Positions 1 to 7,384 of a stretch of 16,500 nucleotides of DNA are shown here, one piece after another. How positions within the stretch are numbered: the first letter of the stretch is position 1; every line of letters starts with the position of its first letter. This stretch comes from Gracilaria vermiculophylla. Taxonomy: Eukaryota > Rhodophyta > Florideophyceae > Gracilariales > Gracilariaceae. The notes beneath the pieces are model-generated. The model ran no database searches, had not been told where the DNA came from, and saw nothing but the letters and a program-made list of their open reading frames with translations. A program made the translations under genes and the position numbers. The stretch is taken from contig JAHNZQ020000092.1 in assembly GCA_019155205.2 (NCBI GenBank), forward strand, positions 15,349 through 31,848, given 5' to 3'.

Positions 1-389
1 ACTTGCTAGTTACTCATGTGTGCGTCTGGGTTACTCCATTGGCTTCTAGAGGCCTCCATAGCTGCACACTAACCAATAATAAAGCGACAATTTGCGCCAG
101 CATCACTAAAATACTGTAGTCTTTGCTCGGCCAACAAAGCGTGCAATATGCTAGACAATACTGGAACATTCCACACGTGTGTTCCAGCAATGTATGGCAC
201 ATTCCACAACATTCGCGACCGACAAATACTGTAGCGCACGCAGGCGGGGTTATGCACCACGTGGCCCAGCTAATAAAATACGAGCCCTCCTTAGGAGTAT
301 TATACCATAAGGCCAAATAACCCTATTTCCTTAGGAGCAACTGTACTACAGTTCAGTTTTTTTACGGAAGAGTCGATGTGCCCGTTCGT
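1..389. other. Non-coding left edge with short repeats
   Basis: No gene can be supported here. Several short repeated words are visible. AAATACTGTAG occurs near 110 and again near 225. CCTTAGGAG occurs at 289-297 and 329-337. CACACGTGTG forms a small palindrome near 172-181. AACTGTA-C-TACAGTT forms a short inverted repeat near 338-352. The minus-strand gypsy fragment to the right may run a few dozen bases into this stretch before similarity is lost, so its edge is uncertain. The remaining sequence could be LTR or linker DNA, but no matching LTR copy was found by eye. Confidence 0.4.
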
Positions 390-1060
390 TCAAGTAAACA
401 TGATGGGACTGACGTAGCCCAGGGTGCTTGGATTTCTGATTCCGAAACAACCTGCGCCGTTCAAAGCAAATCGGTTATTGTGGAGCAGTGTGTGCGTATT
501 GACGCGAAGATGTTCGAGCACCGGGAGACATATTAGAAGGTCTTCGCAGGCTAGGTCGTCATCGGCGACGAGGAAAGTTATGTTCATGAGCGCTAAGCTT
601 CTTGATGCCAGTTGCAGAATTGTTCGGGGTGCCGTCCAGGTACGGGGAAATGTAAACTGTTCGGCGGTGTCATTTTTGTCTTTCTTAAGTGCAACTGCCA
701 ATGTTACAGTTTTGATGGCTGCTATTTTTCCGATGCCCCGTATTGCGGCCTTTTCGACTAGATGGGGAGACACTAGACTGTCATCGCTTCCATTTTCGCA
801 TCGGCCGGTTGAATCAATCGACGTTTGTTGTCCATCAGAAACTGTGACAGAGCAGAGAGGAGAGTTCTTTGTAGCTATGGGCCGTAATCGCCCAACCATG
901 CCAGAGCGTTCTTTAGCCGCCTTTTTCTGTGATCTCGTTGACTTGGCAGGACTGTCTGCTGCTTTCTTGGCAACAAGTTCTGCTTTCAGCTGTTCTTTAT
1001 CCTTTTTAGTAGCTAAATCGCAGTCGTATATCCAGTGTCGGGCTTGTTTTCCTATGCAAG
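390..1060 (-). pseudogene. gypsy retropepsin-like protease remnant
   Basis: This stretch follows the zinc knuckle on the minus strand and has the shape of a retroviral-type aspartic protease: an N-terminal strand, an active-site loop followed by DDSLVSPHLVEKA, and the C-terminal hydrophobic signature read here as DLLICLPVLEHLRV. The active-site triplet, normally D-S/T-G, reads E-N-G (ENGSDDS) at about 760-770, so the catalytic aspartate is gone. It is open without stops from about 1082 to 390 but is catalytically dead as read. A pre-RT linker-like segment (NPSTLGYVSPIM) closes it. The plus-strand gypsy protease near 12,500 has the same general plan but a different sequence. Confidence 0.7.
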
Positions 1061-1904
1061 GGGGTTGTGGGCAAGGTGGAGGTCAACGACGCGACCAATT
1101 CCGAAATGGTCTAGATGCTGCAGAGGAATCTGATTCTTTTTTGCAATTTCTCTTTGGAGCACTTGATGTTGCTTGGCTTGAGGGCTTGCGAGGTTTCGTC
1201 TGCTTAGATTTCGTAGACGGGCCGTGGCATTTGAAATGAGTCTGCTGCTGCGAATGTGTGCTTCATAAAACCCTTCAAGTCTTTTCTGACCTTATTATGA
1301 GCACGTTCGAGAACGTTATCAAGCCGTTGCTGGAGTGCTCTTGGCCTGATGGCCCCAAGGAGGTGTTTGACTGCAAGGTTCTGCTGTTCCTCTATTATTC
1401 AATTTAGTGCATTGGATCGGAGGACTGGACGTGAATAAACGTTTCATTCACGAGCGCAAAGAGGGGTCATTCATGTCCATGTATAGTCCTTTCTTGATGA
1501 TAAAGTCTATCGAGGCAATGGATGCAGATGACTTCTTTTCTTTGGCTTCTGATTCCAGATATCTACGTAGCAGCTCGTTTGTATGGTGAAAAAGTGACGT
1601 TACCCCAGATATGTAATCCAACGCAATTGTGGACTCCAACAATTCTGGGTCTACGCATTATCTTAAGGTAACCGGGCGCACTGGTTCTATGGTTGTTGAA
1701 TTTGTCACGGCTGATTTAAGAGCACAAGAGGTTACTTCTTTGACATACTTGTCGTATTTTGCGAAGAAAAACTCGAATAGATTGGAGGTCGGTCACCTAG
1801 AGTTTTGGGTGGGTTATTGAAAACGAGACGGAAGATGGCTGCTTCAGGGCGAGCTTGCTCTCGGCGTCAGTATAATCTGATATCGTTGGCGATGCGGACG
1901 CCAT
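1060..1904 (-). pseudogene. gypsy gag remnant with zinc knuckle
   Basis: Gag is the structural protein that packages element RNA. The likely start is the ATG at 1902-1904, giving MASASPTISDYTDAES, but a stop follows within about 35 codons. In a neighbouring frame the text continues with FFAKYDKYVKEVTS and LLESTIALDYISG, then with charged helical text such as LLGAIRPRALQQRLDN near 1330-1380. Near 1025-1075 a C-x4-C-x6-H-x4-C array (CPQPPC...HWIYDC) resembles the retroviral-type nucleocapsid knuckle, with unusual spacing. At least two frameshifts and several stops (for example near 1800 and 1670) break it. The family assignment rests on order and on the protease that follows. Confidence 0.65.
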
Positions 1905-3270
1905 TCTGGATCGATCGAATGCGATACCGTATATCGGCAATGATCACTGTGCGCTTTACGGTAGGAAGGCACAAGGTTGTGGGAGAGAAGAAGGCTTCTC
2001 TGTTCGATGCCCTTCTTGTTTACTTAGTCGGGTTGTGTCAGTATCTTAATTACTACCCATGTGTTTCCATATCCGGAAACAATACCTGAGCGCATGCCAC
2101 TCTTGGCTTTCATGGTCGACGATGAATGGTATGGCGAATTAGAATTAATCCTATCTAGCGGTGTTGCGTGGCTGCCTTGCGTCATTGCCTGCTGGGCATC
2201 CAGTACACGGTCGTGGCCCATGAGAGATGAAAAGGCTGTGAAGTTTTGTTCATTAACTGGAAAACGCTGGTTATTTCATAATTCTGTCAAACTTGAACCT
2301 GTAAGCTATGATAATACGAATTTCCCGTTTTTCTAGCATATGTGATCTTTCCTCTTTACTTCGCAATTTTAAGATTAATCTAACTTGAAGTAGACATAAA
2401 CAGGTTGCATTAGTTGCGAGCCTAAAAACACGTTTTGATATTGGCAGAATTTGTAAAACCTTTTGAGTACACACAAGGAGTGTATTTGTGGTCGGTCATG
2501 TACACAGTTTGCGCAAGTTCGTCAAGGGCTTTAACAAGTGTCTAATTTTTTAACCAAATTGTTTAGCTACTAAGTAATTCTTAGTGTCTGCAGTTCTTTA
2601 ATTTTCTTCTTTGTGAAATGCAAAAAAGATATTGCATTCCTTTTTACTTTAGTACAAGTAGTAAGGTATAGATTTCTGACCTTCTCTGGATCACCCGATT
2701 AAAACACAGTTCTAATGAGACCTTTCTGATCAAGATGATCATTTACTAATTATTATATCTCTCTTTTCGGGTGCAAAGCTATCTGTAGTACGGGAACAGC
2801 CTTGAGGGTGACAGAAAAATACAATTTCAAGTATCACACAGACAACATTATCTTTCAATCAAAAGGTTGGCGTCGACTTCCATCATACCATGAATCAGAT
2901 GTCGTCTTACGGTCTTCTTTGCGCTGGAGCTTTCTCTCTCCGCTCATTCACTCAAATTAAATATTTACCATGGATTCAGCTTTGTGTTATGCTATTTGCC
3001 TTGAGTTATTGACACCGTCTTTCAATTGAGATTTCAATGAATCTGCTCCATTAATTGCCTGAATCAAAAGAATAAAAGACTGCGCCTCATAGAAGAAAAC
3101 TAATGTGTATTTAAATATTATAAGAGCAGAGTCTCAGTTAACTTATTATATAGATTTAAGACTCATCTTTCATCAAATAGTCAAATCCTCCAACTCATAA
3201 GTAACATTTGTTCAGCAATTATGACTTTTTGTCTTTCTGTAGGGCGGTTTTGTGAGCCGTTTCCCGTATC
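1905..3270. other. Gene-free AT-rich stretch
   Basis: No supportable coding region. A minus-strand frame of 65 codons at 2024-2221 could be leader or unrecognised transposon sequence upstream of the gag remnant, but it matches no family I know. From about 2340 the sequence becomes AT-rich with frequent stops in all frames and no repeat array. It probably contains the 3' flank of the gene ending at 3276. Confidence 0.5.
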
Positions 3271-3276
3271 TTTATT
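3271..3276 (-). promoter_or_regulatory. AATAAA poly(A) signal touching the stop codon
   Basis: On the minus strand the TAA stop of the metallopeptidase gene is followed at once by ATAAAG, so a canonical AATAAA begins on the last base of the stop codon. This implies a very short 3' untranslated region if it is used. Chance occurrence in AT-rich DNA cannot be excluded. Confidence 0.45.
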
Positions 3277-4220
3277 TACCTACATCCAACTGGCGCGGTA
3301 TATTTTGCTTCAAATTCGTGATAAGTATGAATTTTTCCTTTGTTTCGTCGAAGGACTTCCCACATGTCGTGGTCTCGTACCCTGCAAGTCACTTGTAACC
3401 TCTTCAAGGCTGCAGCGACATTTCCTTCTATCGTTTTTGACCCATTCGCATCACCGCACGTTGTTTGGCCAGCCCAAAATTCGGCCCACCCTTCGTTGAA
3501 AGCAAAACCAAGATTGGTCGTTTTCTTGCAGTGGTGGTTTCTAGTATACACATATTTGGCCACGTCCTTTAAAAAATGAGCTTTTGTACCATCATATCTA
3601 TGACGAACAGCGTGCGCCAACTCATGTTTTGCAGTTGTAGCCGAAACAGAAATCCCTTTAGGGATGCGAATCGTATCGTATGAAGCGTAAGGAGTGCCGC
3701 CGTGTATGATTGCTTGTGCAACAATCTTCAAATCGAACGGCACCCTGTAGCCCACTCTTCTGTAGAAATCATGCGTTGCGTCATAGAAGCGCTGATAAAG
3801 GCTACACATCTCAGTGTTGAAGTGAAGCGTGCCAAAATCTACATTTCCAATTCGATTCTTCTTCGTGCTAGATTCTTCTTTACCTCCTCTGACAGTTGCT
3901 CTATCCACTTCAAACTTTGCTGCAGCCGAACTGTGACGATAATTTAATCGAATGTAAACGTCTGGACGACGATTTTTCTTTCTAATGGCGACATCATTAG
4001 CTGAGCCTTTTACAGTGAAGTATCCTTGCGCATCTGTGGTTGCTGATCCCATAAAATCATCAAGTAATACATCCTCATCCATGAGGGAGATTTCTGAATA
4101 TTTCAGGGGCATTCCGTCACATAGAATTCTTCCGGTGGCTGTTACTGTATATCCATTGACGGCGCATGTGAGTGTTGAAGCAACTACCAGAAGAAGACAT
4201 AACGGGATAGGAAAAGTCAT
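3276..4220 (-). CDS. Secreted transthyretin-like domain / HExxH metallopeptidase-like fusion
   Basis: An intact 314-residue single-exon protein. Residues 1-23 form a signal peptide (hydrophobic LCLLLVVASTLTCA). Residues about 25-98 match the nematode-type transthyretin-like (TTL) fold family: VTATGRILCDGMPL, then an acidic D-E-D-V-L-L-D-D stretch, then TTDAQGYFTVKGS. Residues about 125-314 look like a zinc peptidase: H199-E200-L-A-H203 (TTAKHELAHAVRH), and about 40 residues later NEGWAEFWAG, where E243 or E246 could be the third zinc ligand in gluzincin style. Six cysteines remain in the predicted mature chain. The start has a near-ideal Kozak context (GCCACCATGA). Expected role: an extracellular zinc peptidase with a beta-sandwich binding domain; substrate unknown. 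TTL proteins are known mainly as small stand-alone nematode secreted proteins, so the fusion is unusual. The coding call is firm; proteolytic activity is inferred. Confidence 0.88.
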   Translation of the reverse strand: MTFPIPLCLLLVVASTLTCAVNGYTVTATGRILCDGMPLKYSEISLMDEDVLLDDFMGSATTDAQGYFTVKGSANDVAIRKKNRRPDVYIRLNYRHSSAAAKFEVDRATVRGGKEESSTKKNRIGNVDFGTLHFNTEMCSLYQRFYDATHDFYRRVGYRVPFDLKIVAQAIIHGGTPYASYDTIRIPKGISVSATTAKHELAHAVRHRYDGTKAHFLKDVAKYVYTRNHHCKKTTNLGFAFNEGWAEFWAGQTTCGDANGSKTIEGNVAAALKRLQVTCRVRDHDMWEVLRRNKGKIHTYHEFEAKYTAPVGCR

Positions 4221-4288
4221 GGTGGCACTGTCGTGATTCGAGTTCTTTTCATCCTCGGCGACTCAGGGGAAACAGGCGCATGTCGCTC

Positions 4289-4295
4289 TTTTATG
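4289..4295 (-). promoter_or_regulatory. TATA-like box of the metallopeptidase gene
   Basis: The minus strand reads GCATAAAAG about 70 bases upstream of the ATG at 4220, a plausible TATA position with a short leader. The overlapping 10-mer GTTTGCATAA (plus strand TTATGCAAAC, 4291-4300) is repeated exactly at 4467-4476, further upstream, and could be a factor-binding site. Position and sequence support the call; there is no functional evidence. Confidence 0.4.
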
Positions 4296-4559
4296 CAAAC
4301 GAAAAAGTGAGGCGTTCATCATCAGAGGGCTTGCCCCTCTCTTTGGACAACATTGGACAGCAAGGCATAAAAATTATAATCAGAATTCTAAAACTCATTA
4401 AGTCACTGCTGTCGGCATCAAGGGGCTTGGCCACAGCAAAGTGCATAAAACCCATCAGTAGAGAGATTATGCAAACCTCGTAATTTTCACATGATTGCCA
4501 TGTGAGTCTCATTATTGTCAGCGCAAAGAAAAATCATTTTTGAATCCACAAGTTACGCA

Positions 4560-4850
4560 AAGTAGCTACAGTGCTGAAAATGAGTCTTGCCCAACCCTCC
4601 TCCTACCGCACCTCGTACTCCTTCACAGCGTCCCATCTGCCGTATGCAACCGTCTACCATCCCATGCGCCTACGTGACTTTGAGATCGGGCGTGCAAAAG
4701 GGCACTGCGATAAGCGAAAGCGGCTCATGCTGCCAGCAACCGTACTCCACGCTGACGTCGGCGCCACCTTTCCCGGCGGTCAGCCGGGAAAGGGGGCGCC
4801 CACTGTTTGATTGAAAGGACCCCTCCCTTTCGGTACTGTGACAGATGGTG
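4560..4850. other. GC-richer island with strong hairpin
   Basis: By eye this block is clearly richer in G and C than the DNA on either side. Two overlapping plus-strand frames stay open through it (4571-4810 and 4587-4814), which is expected where stop codons are rare and does not show coding. It contains the hairpin at 4760-4800. Possible explanations are an inserted element fragment, a structured RNA, or an exon of an unrecognised gene. Confidence 0.4.
4760..4800. repeat. 18-bp inverted repeat with 5-base loop
   Basis: The left arm GGCGCCACCTTTCCCGGC (4760-4777) pairs with the right arm GCCGGGAAAGGGGGCGCC (4783-4800) with one mismatch, around the loop GGTCA. The stem is very GC-rich and would form a stable hairpin as DNA or as RNA from either strand. 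A TGACGTC word lies just to the left. No poly-T tract follows, so it does not look like a simple terminator, and the host is in any case eukaryotic. Confidence 0.85.
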
Positions 4851-5795
4851 CTGTACAAGATGTTTTTACTTATTTCGCATGAAAGCTCTCCAAGCAAAAA
4901 TGAGATAGCCTAAGAATCAAATTGCTCCTCAGTTTCCAGACATTTGCAACGTTTCCCACAAATTCAATCTGTGAAAATCACGAGGTTTGCGAAATTTCTC
5001 TAGTTTTGCAAATTTAGAAGAAGATGGGTACAGGGTCATGGAAACAAAACCGTATTTAGGACAGCTTGGCCTTGTGATGTTCAATATGGCCGAATCTGAA
5101 AAAATCATAACATGTATTTTATGAACACACAAATATGGAAAACTAAAATTAAAATAGAGCTAAAAGTGTACTTTTTGCGCTTGGGGTCAACGTTTAAAAA
5201 GCGCTGCTATTGCTTGTTTAGGATGCACAGACACTGCTATATCCGATACGATACTCGAAGGCAGTGTACCATATAGAGTACCCTATCTGCGAGAACCTAC
5301 TGTTCGTGGATTACATTTCGCGTTTAATGATTAAAAAACGAATATCAAAACGATGCATTTTTTTACGTAATGAAGACATAATTTATACTATGATTATCAC
5401 CAAAATTGTGAAGATCACGAAGTATTTGTTGATTCCACTACCTATCCTAAGTGTAACAGTACTTTTTGCGTCATTTTCAAAGTAAGGAGTTTTCTGTCTC
5501 TGAATCTATAAACCACATAAATCTACAGCGTAGACATTGAATGTTCTGTTGATACAAGATAACTTCATATTCAAAAATTTATTTGACGGGACAAAGAACT
5601 AATATTTCCTTTCAATTCCAGGGTCAATACATAGTATCCTACATTCACGGATATGATATAATTTATTTCACAAGCAACGTGTGCTTACAAATTCCAATGC
5701 AAGATAACATAATTTCACACTATAATAGAGACTGATGCTAGAACGTCTCCACGATTTTTAGCAGTAAAGTTTTCCTGCCCTTCTCTGGCCTTGCT

Positions 5796-6980
5796 TTAAA
5801 ATTTCGGGCATCCTTGTATGTCCAGAAACTTGAGCCTCGTCGGCGGCAAGCTTGCACCTGCTTCAGTATATTTCAGAGTGCACTCAAAGTTCGCCCCTCC
5901 AGCGCAAACACCGGATTCAATGACAACAATCTGGTCGACCACTTGAGAGTCTCTTGGACTGAGGATGATCGGCAATTCCGGATTTGTAGAAGACCTCAGT
6001 TTTCCATCGCAATCAGAAGAGTCCAGATCATAAGTTCTATCCAAATTCAAAACAGCATCTTGAATCGCGTCAATGATCTCTGCCTGCTTTGTATTTGGCA
6101 GAAGAACTCCGCCAGTAGATGTCGCTATTTCAGTTCCTTGCCCAGCTCCAGCACTCCCTGAGGTGCATTTAAATCGACTGGGCGTTCTGTCGAGGCCAGT
6201 GCCGAAGCTGACTGCGACCACAGTAATATTCAAGGAGTTCAAGTTTTTTATAACAGTCCCTCTCGTGATCTGTTCGTCTCCAATGCATGTTGGTTCATGG
6301 CCTGGGTTATCTCCAAAATACACTAGTATTTTACGAGAGTCAAACCTCCATCCTATTTCATCACCGGTTGCTACCTTGTCGAGAGCCACTAGATTAGCTT
6401 CATCAGCATCTCCACCTCCTCGAGCAACTAGTGAATCAATTGCCTTGAACACATTGGCACGATTGCCCGTAAGACTCTGAACGTTAAAGAAACCATTGTC
6501 CAAGGCGGGATCTTTTTCGGCCTCGTCCCGGAAGAAGCCGATGCCAAAATGCGCATCGGTGAGATTTTCGTACAGTTTCACAATTTCCGAAAATCTGGTC
6601 TTAACTTCACTGATAGCTCTGCCCATGGATCCCGTCGCATCACTCAAAAGATAAAAATCTGTTTTCAAGGCAAAAGAAGAGCTTAAATTCACTTGGAACT
6701 TGAATCGATCCAGAATGTGCAGACTTTCGAGAACGATTTCTTCTCCCGGAGTAACGGAGACTTCCGTATTGACAGGTTCTGGAAAAGAGCACCCGAAGCC
6801 TGTACCACAAGAAGAAAGAGTACAGCCAATGGTACTAAAGGGGGCACACTCCCTGAAAGCTTCTGCAACTGATAGATCACACACAGCCGGGCACCTGGCA
6901 GTCAAAACGATGGACTCCTGTCCAAAAGCCTGGAAAAAGAGCAAGGTGGTAATCAGAACACTTAAAGATGTAAACTTCAT
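5796..6980 (-). CDS. Secreted cysteine-rich von Willebrand factor A domain protein
   Basis: An intact single-exon gene. The frame opens at 7007, but the internal ATG at 6978-6980 (10th codon) is preferred: it has A at -3 and starts directly at the signal peptide (MKFTSLSVLITTLLFFQAFG), whereas the upstream ATG has a poor context; that choice gives 394 residues. Numbering below is from the upstream Met. Six cysteines lie at 39-73. A vWA domain spans about 115-325 with an intact MIDAS loop DATGS (D123, T125, S127) and a GGGDADEA segment (D200) like that of integrin-beta-type vWA domains. YFGDNPGHEPTC follows at 230-241. There are 12 cysteines in all and three N-glycosylation sequons (N107, N148, N260). 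Expected role: a metal-dependent extracellular adhesion or matrix protein; no transmembrane segment follows the signal peptide. Ligand unknown. It shares strand with the metallopeptidase gene 1.6 kb downstream. Confidence 0.88.
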   Translation of the reverse strand: MKFTSLSVLITTLLFFQAFGQESIVLTARCPAVCDLSVAEAFRECAPFSTIGCTLSSCGTGFGCSFPEPVNTEVSVTPGEEIVLESLHILDRFKFQVNLSSSFALKTDFYLLSDATGSMGRAISEVKTRFSEIVKLYENLTDAHFGIGFFRDEAEKDPALDNGFFNVQSLTGNRANVFKAIDSLVARGGGDADEANLVALDKVATGDEIGWRFDSRKILVYFGDNPGHEPTCIGDEQITRGTVIKNLNSLNITVVAVSFGTGLDRTPSRFKCTSGSAGAGQGTEIATSTGGVLLPNTKQAEIIDAIQDAVLNLDRTYDLDSSDCDGKLRSSTNPELPIILSPRDSQVVDQIVVIESGVCAGGANFECTLKYTEAGASLPPTRLKFLDIQGCPKF

Positions 6981-7084
6981 TCTTTGGACTACCAAGAAAG
7001 CGTTCATAAAGCAGATGGAAGATGTTTCTCACGTCAAGGTTGAGAGGTTCAGGTGATAGCTATACGGAATGTCAGCGATGTGCG

Positions 7085-7091
7085 TATTTAA
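7085..7091 (-). promoter_or_regulatory. TATA-like box of the vWA gene
   Basis: The minus strand reads CCTTAAATACG about 105 bases upstream of the preferred ATG at 6980 (TTAAATA, plus TATTTAA). It sits between the start codon and the gene-poor region to the right and would give a leader of roughly 75 bases. The call rests on sequence and position only. Confidence 0.4.
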
Positions 7092-7159
7092 GGGCCTGGA
7101 AAGGACAAAAATCTGGTTTTATCTCAATACTTTTTCATTTCCAACAAGCATAGTGATAG

Positions 7160-7384
7160 TATTGCGGAAGCGCAGTTACCGAGAAGCAAGCACCTGATGT
7201 AGAATGGTGGCGAGATCCTTCGCTACACATTTCCAAAAGTCGATATCCATCCTTGTATGCATCACTTAAACGCTTACCAGTGGCTGACCATGGTTTATGA
7301 ATGAGTCGAGGGATTTCGTGTATGCGTAGAATAGGGCTCGAATGCGATAAGATCGTTTCGGTGACAATGCTACAGCAGGACTGA
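7160..7384 (+). pseudogene. Possible hAT transposase C-terminal remnant
   Basis: The plus-strand frame from 7160 is open to a TGA at 7298-7300 and then open again to 7384. It reads PDVEWWRDP, then RYPSLYASLKRLPV, then ISCMRRIGLECDKIV. The double tryptophan followed by YP-x-L and a hydrophobic segment resembles the C-terminal dimerisation domain of hAT transposases. The serine-glutamate-arginine motif expected next is not clear. No upstream catalytic domain, terminal inverted repeats or target duplication were seen. The local base composition is richer in G and C than its flanks. This is a tentative match by motif only. Confidence 0.27.

Larger units (their letters stand above)
390..1904 (-). 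mobile_element. Degenerate Ty3/gypsy-type gag-protease fragment
   Basis: Reading leftwards from 1904 on the minus strand gives a gag-like region, a CCHC-like zinc knuckle, a basic linker and a retropepsin-like domain, the gag-protease order of Ty3/gypsy elements. The reading moves between frames and meets several stops, so it cannot be expressed as one protein. The pol part (reverse transcriptase, RNase H, integrase) is absent: similarity fades at about 350-400, in what would be the protease-RT linker. No LTR pair was recognised. The long plus-strand reading frame over 424-1239 is a shadow of this fragment. Confidence 0.75.
4301..5795. other. Intergenic stretch between the two secreted-protein genes
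   Basis: Nearly 1.5 kb without a supportable gene. It holds a second TTATGCAAAC word (4467-4476), a GC-richer island at about 4560-4850 with a strong hairpin, and then AT-rich DNA to 5795. Short reading frames (73-79 codons) occur at 4291-4512, 4571-4814 and 5264-5485. None shows a recognisable domain, and those in the island overlap in two frames. Confidence 0.5.

Noticed and set aside
424..1239. Plus-strand 271-codon open frame
   Set aside because: It is antisense to the minus-strand gypsy gag-protease remnant, which carries the recognisable knuckle and protease text; the plus-strand translation shows no domain.
4291..4512. Minus-strand 73-codon frame upstream of the metallopeptidase gene
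   Set aside because: No recognisable domain; it ends in the TATA-like box of the gene and is within chance length.
4571..4814. Two overlapping plus-strand small frames in the GC-richer island
   Set aside because: Both frames stay open because stops are rare in GC-rich DNA; no domain, and they run through the hairpin.
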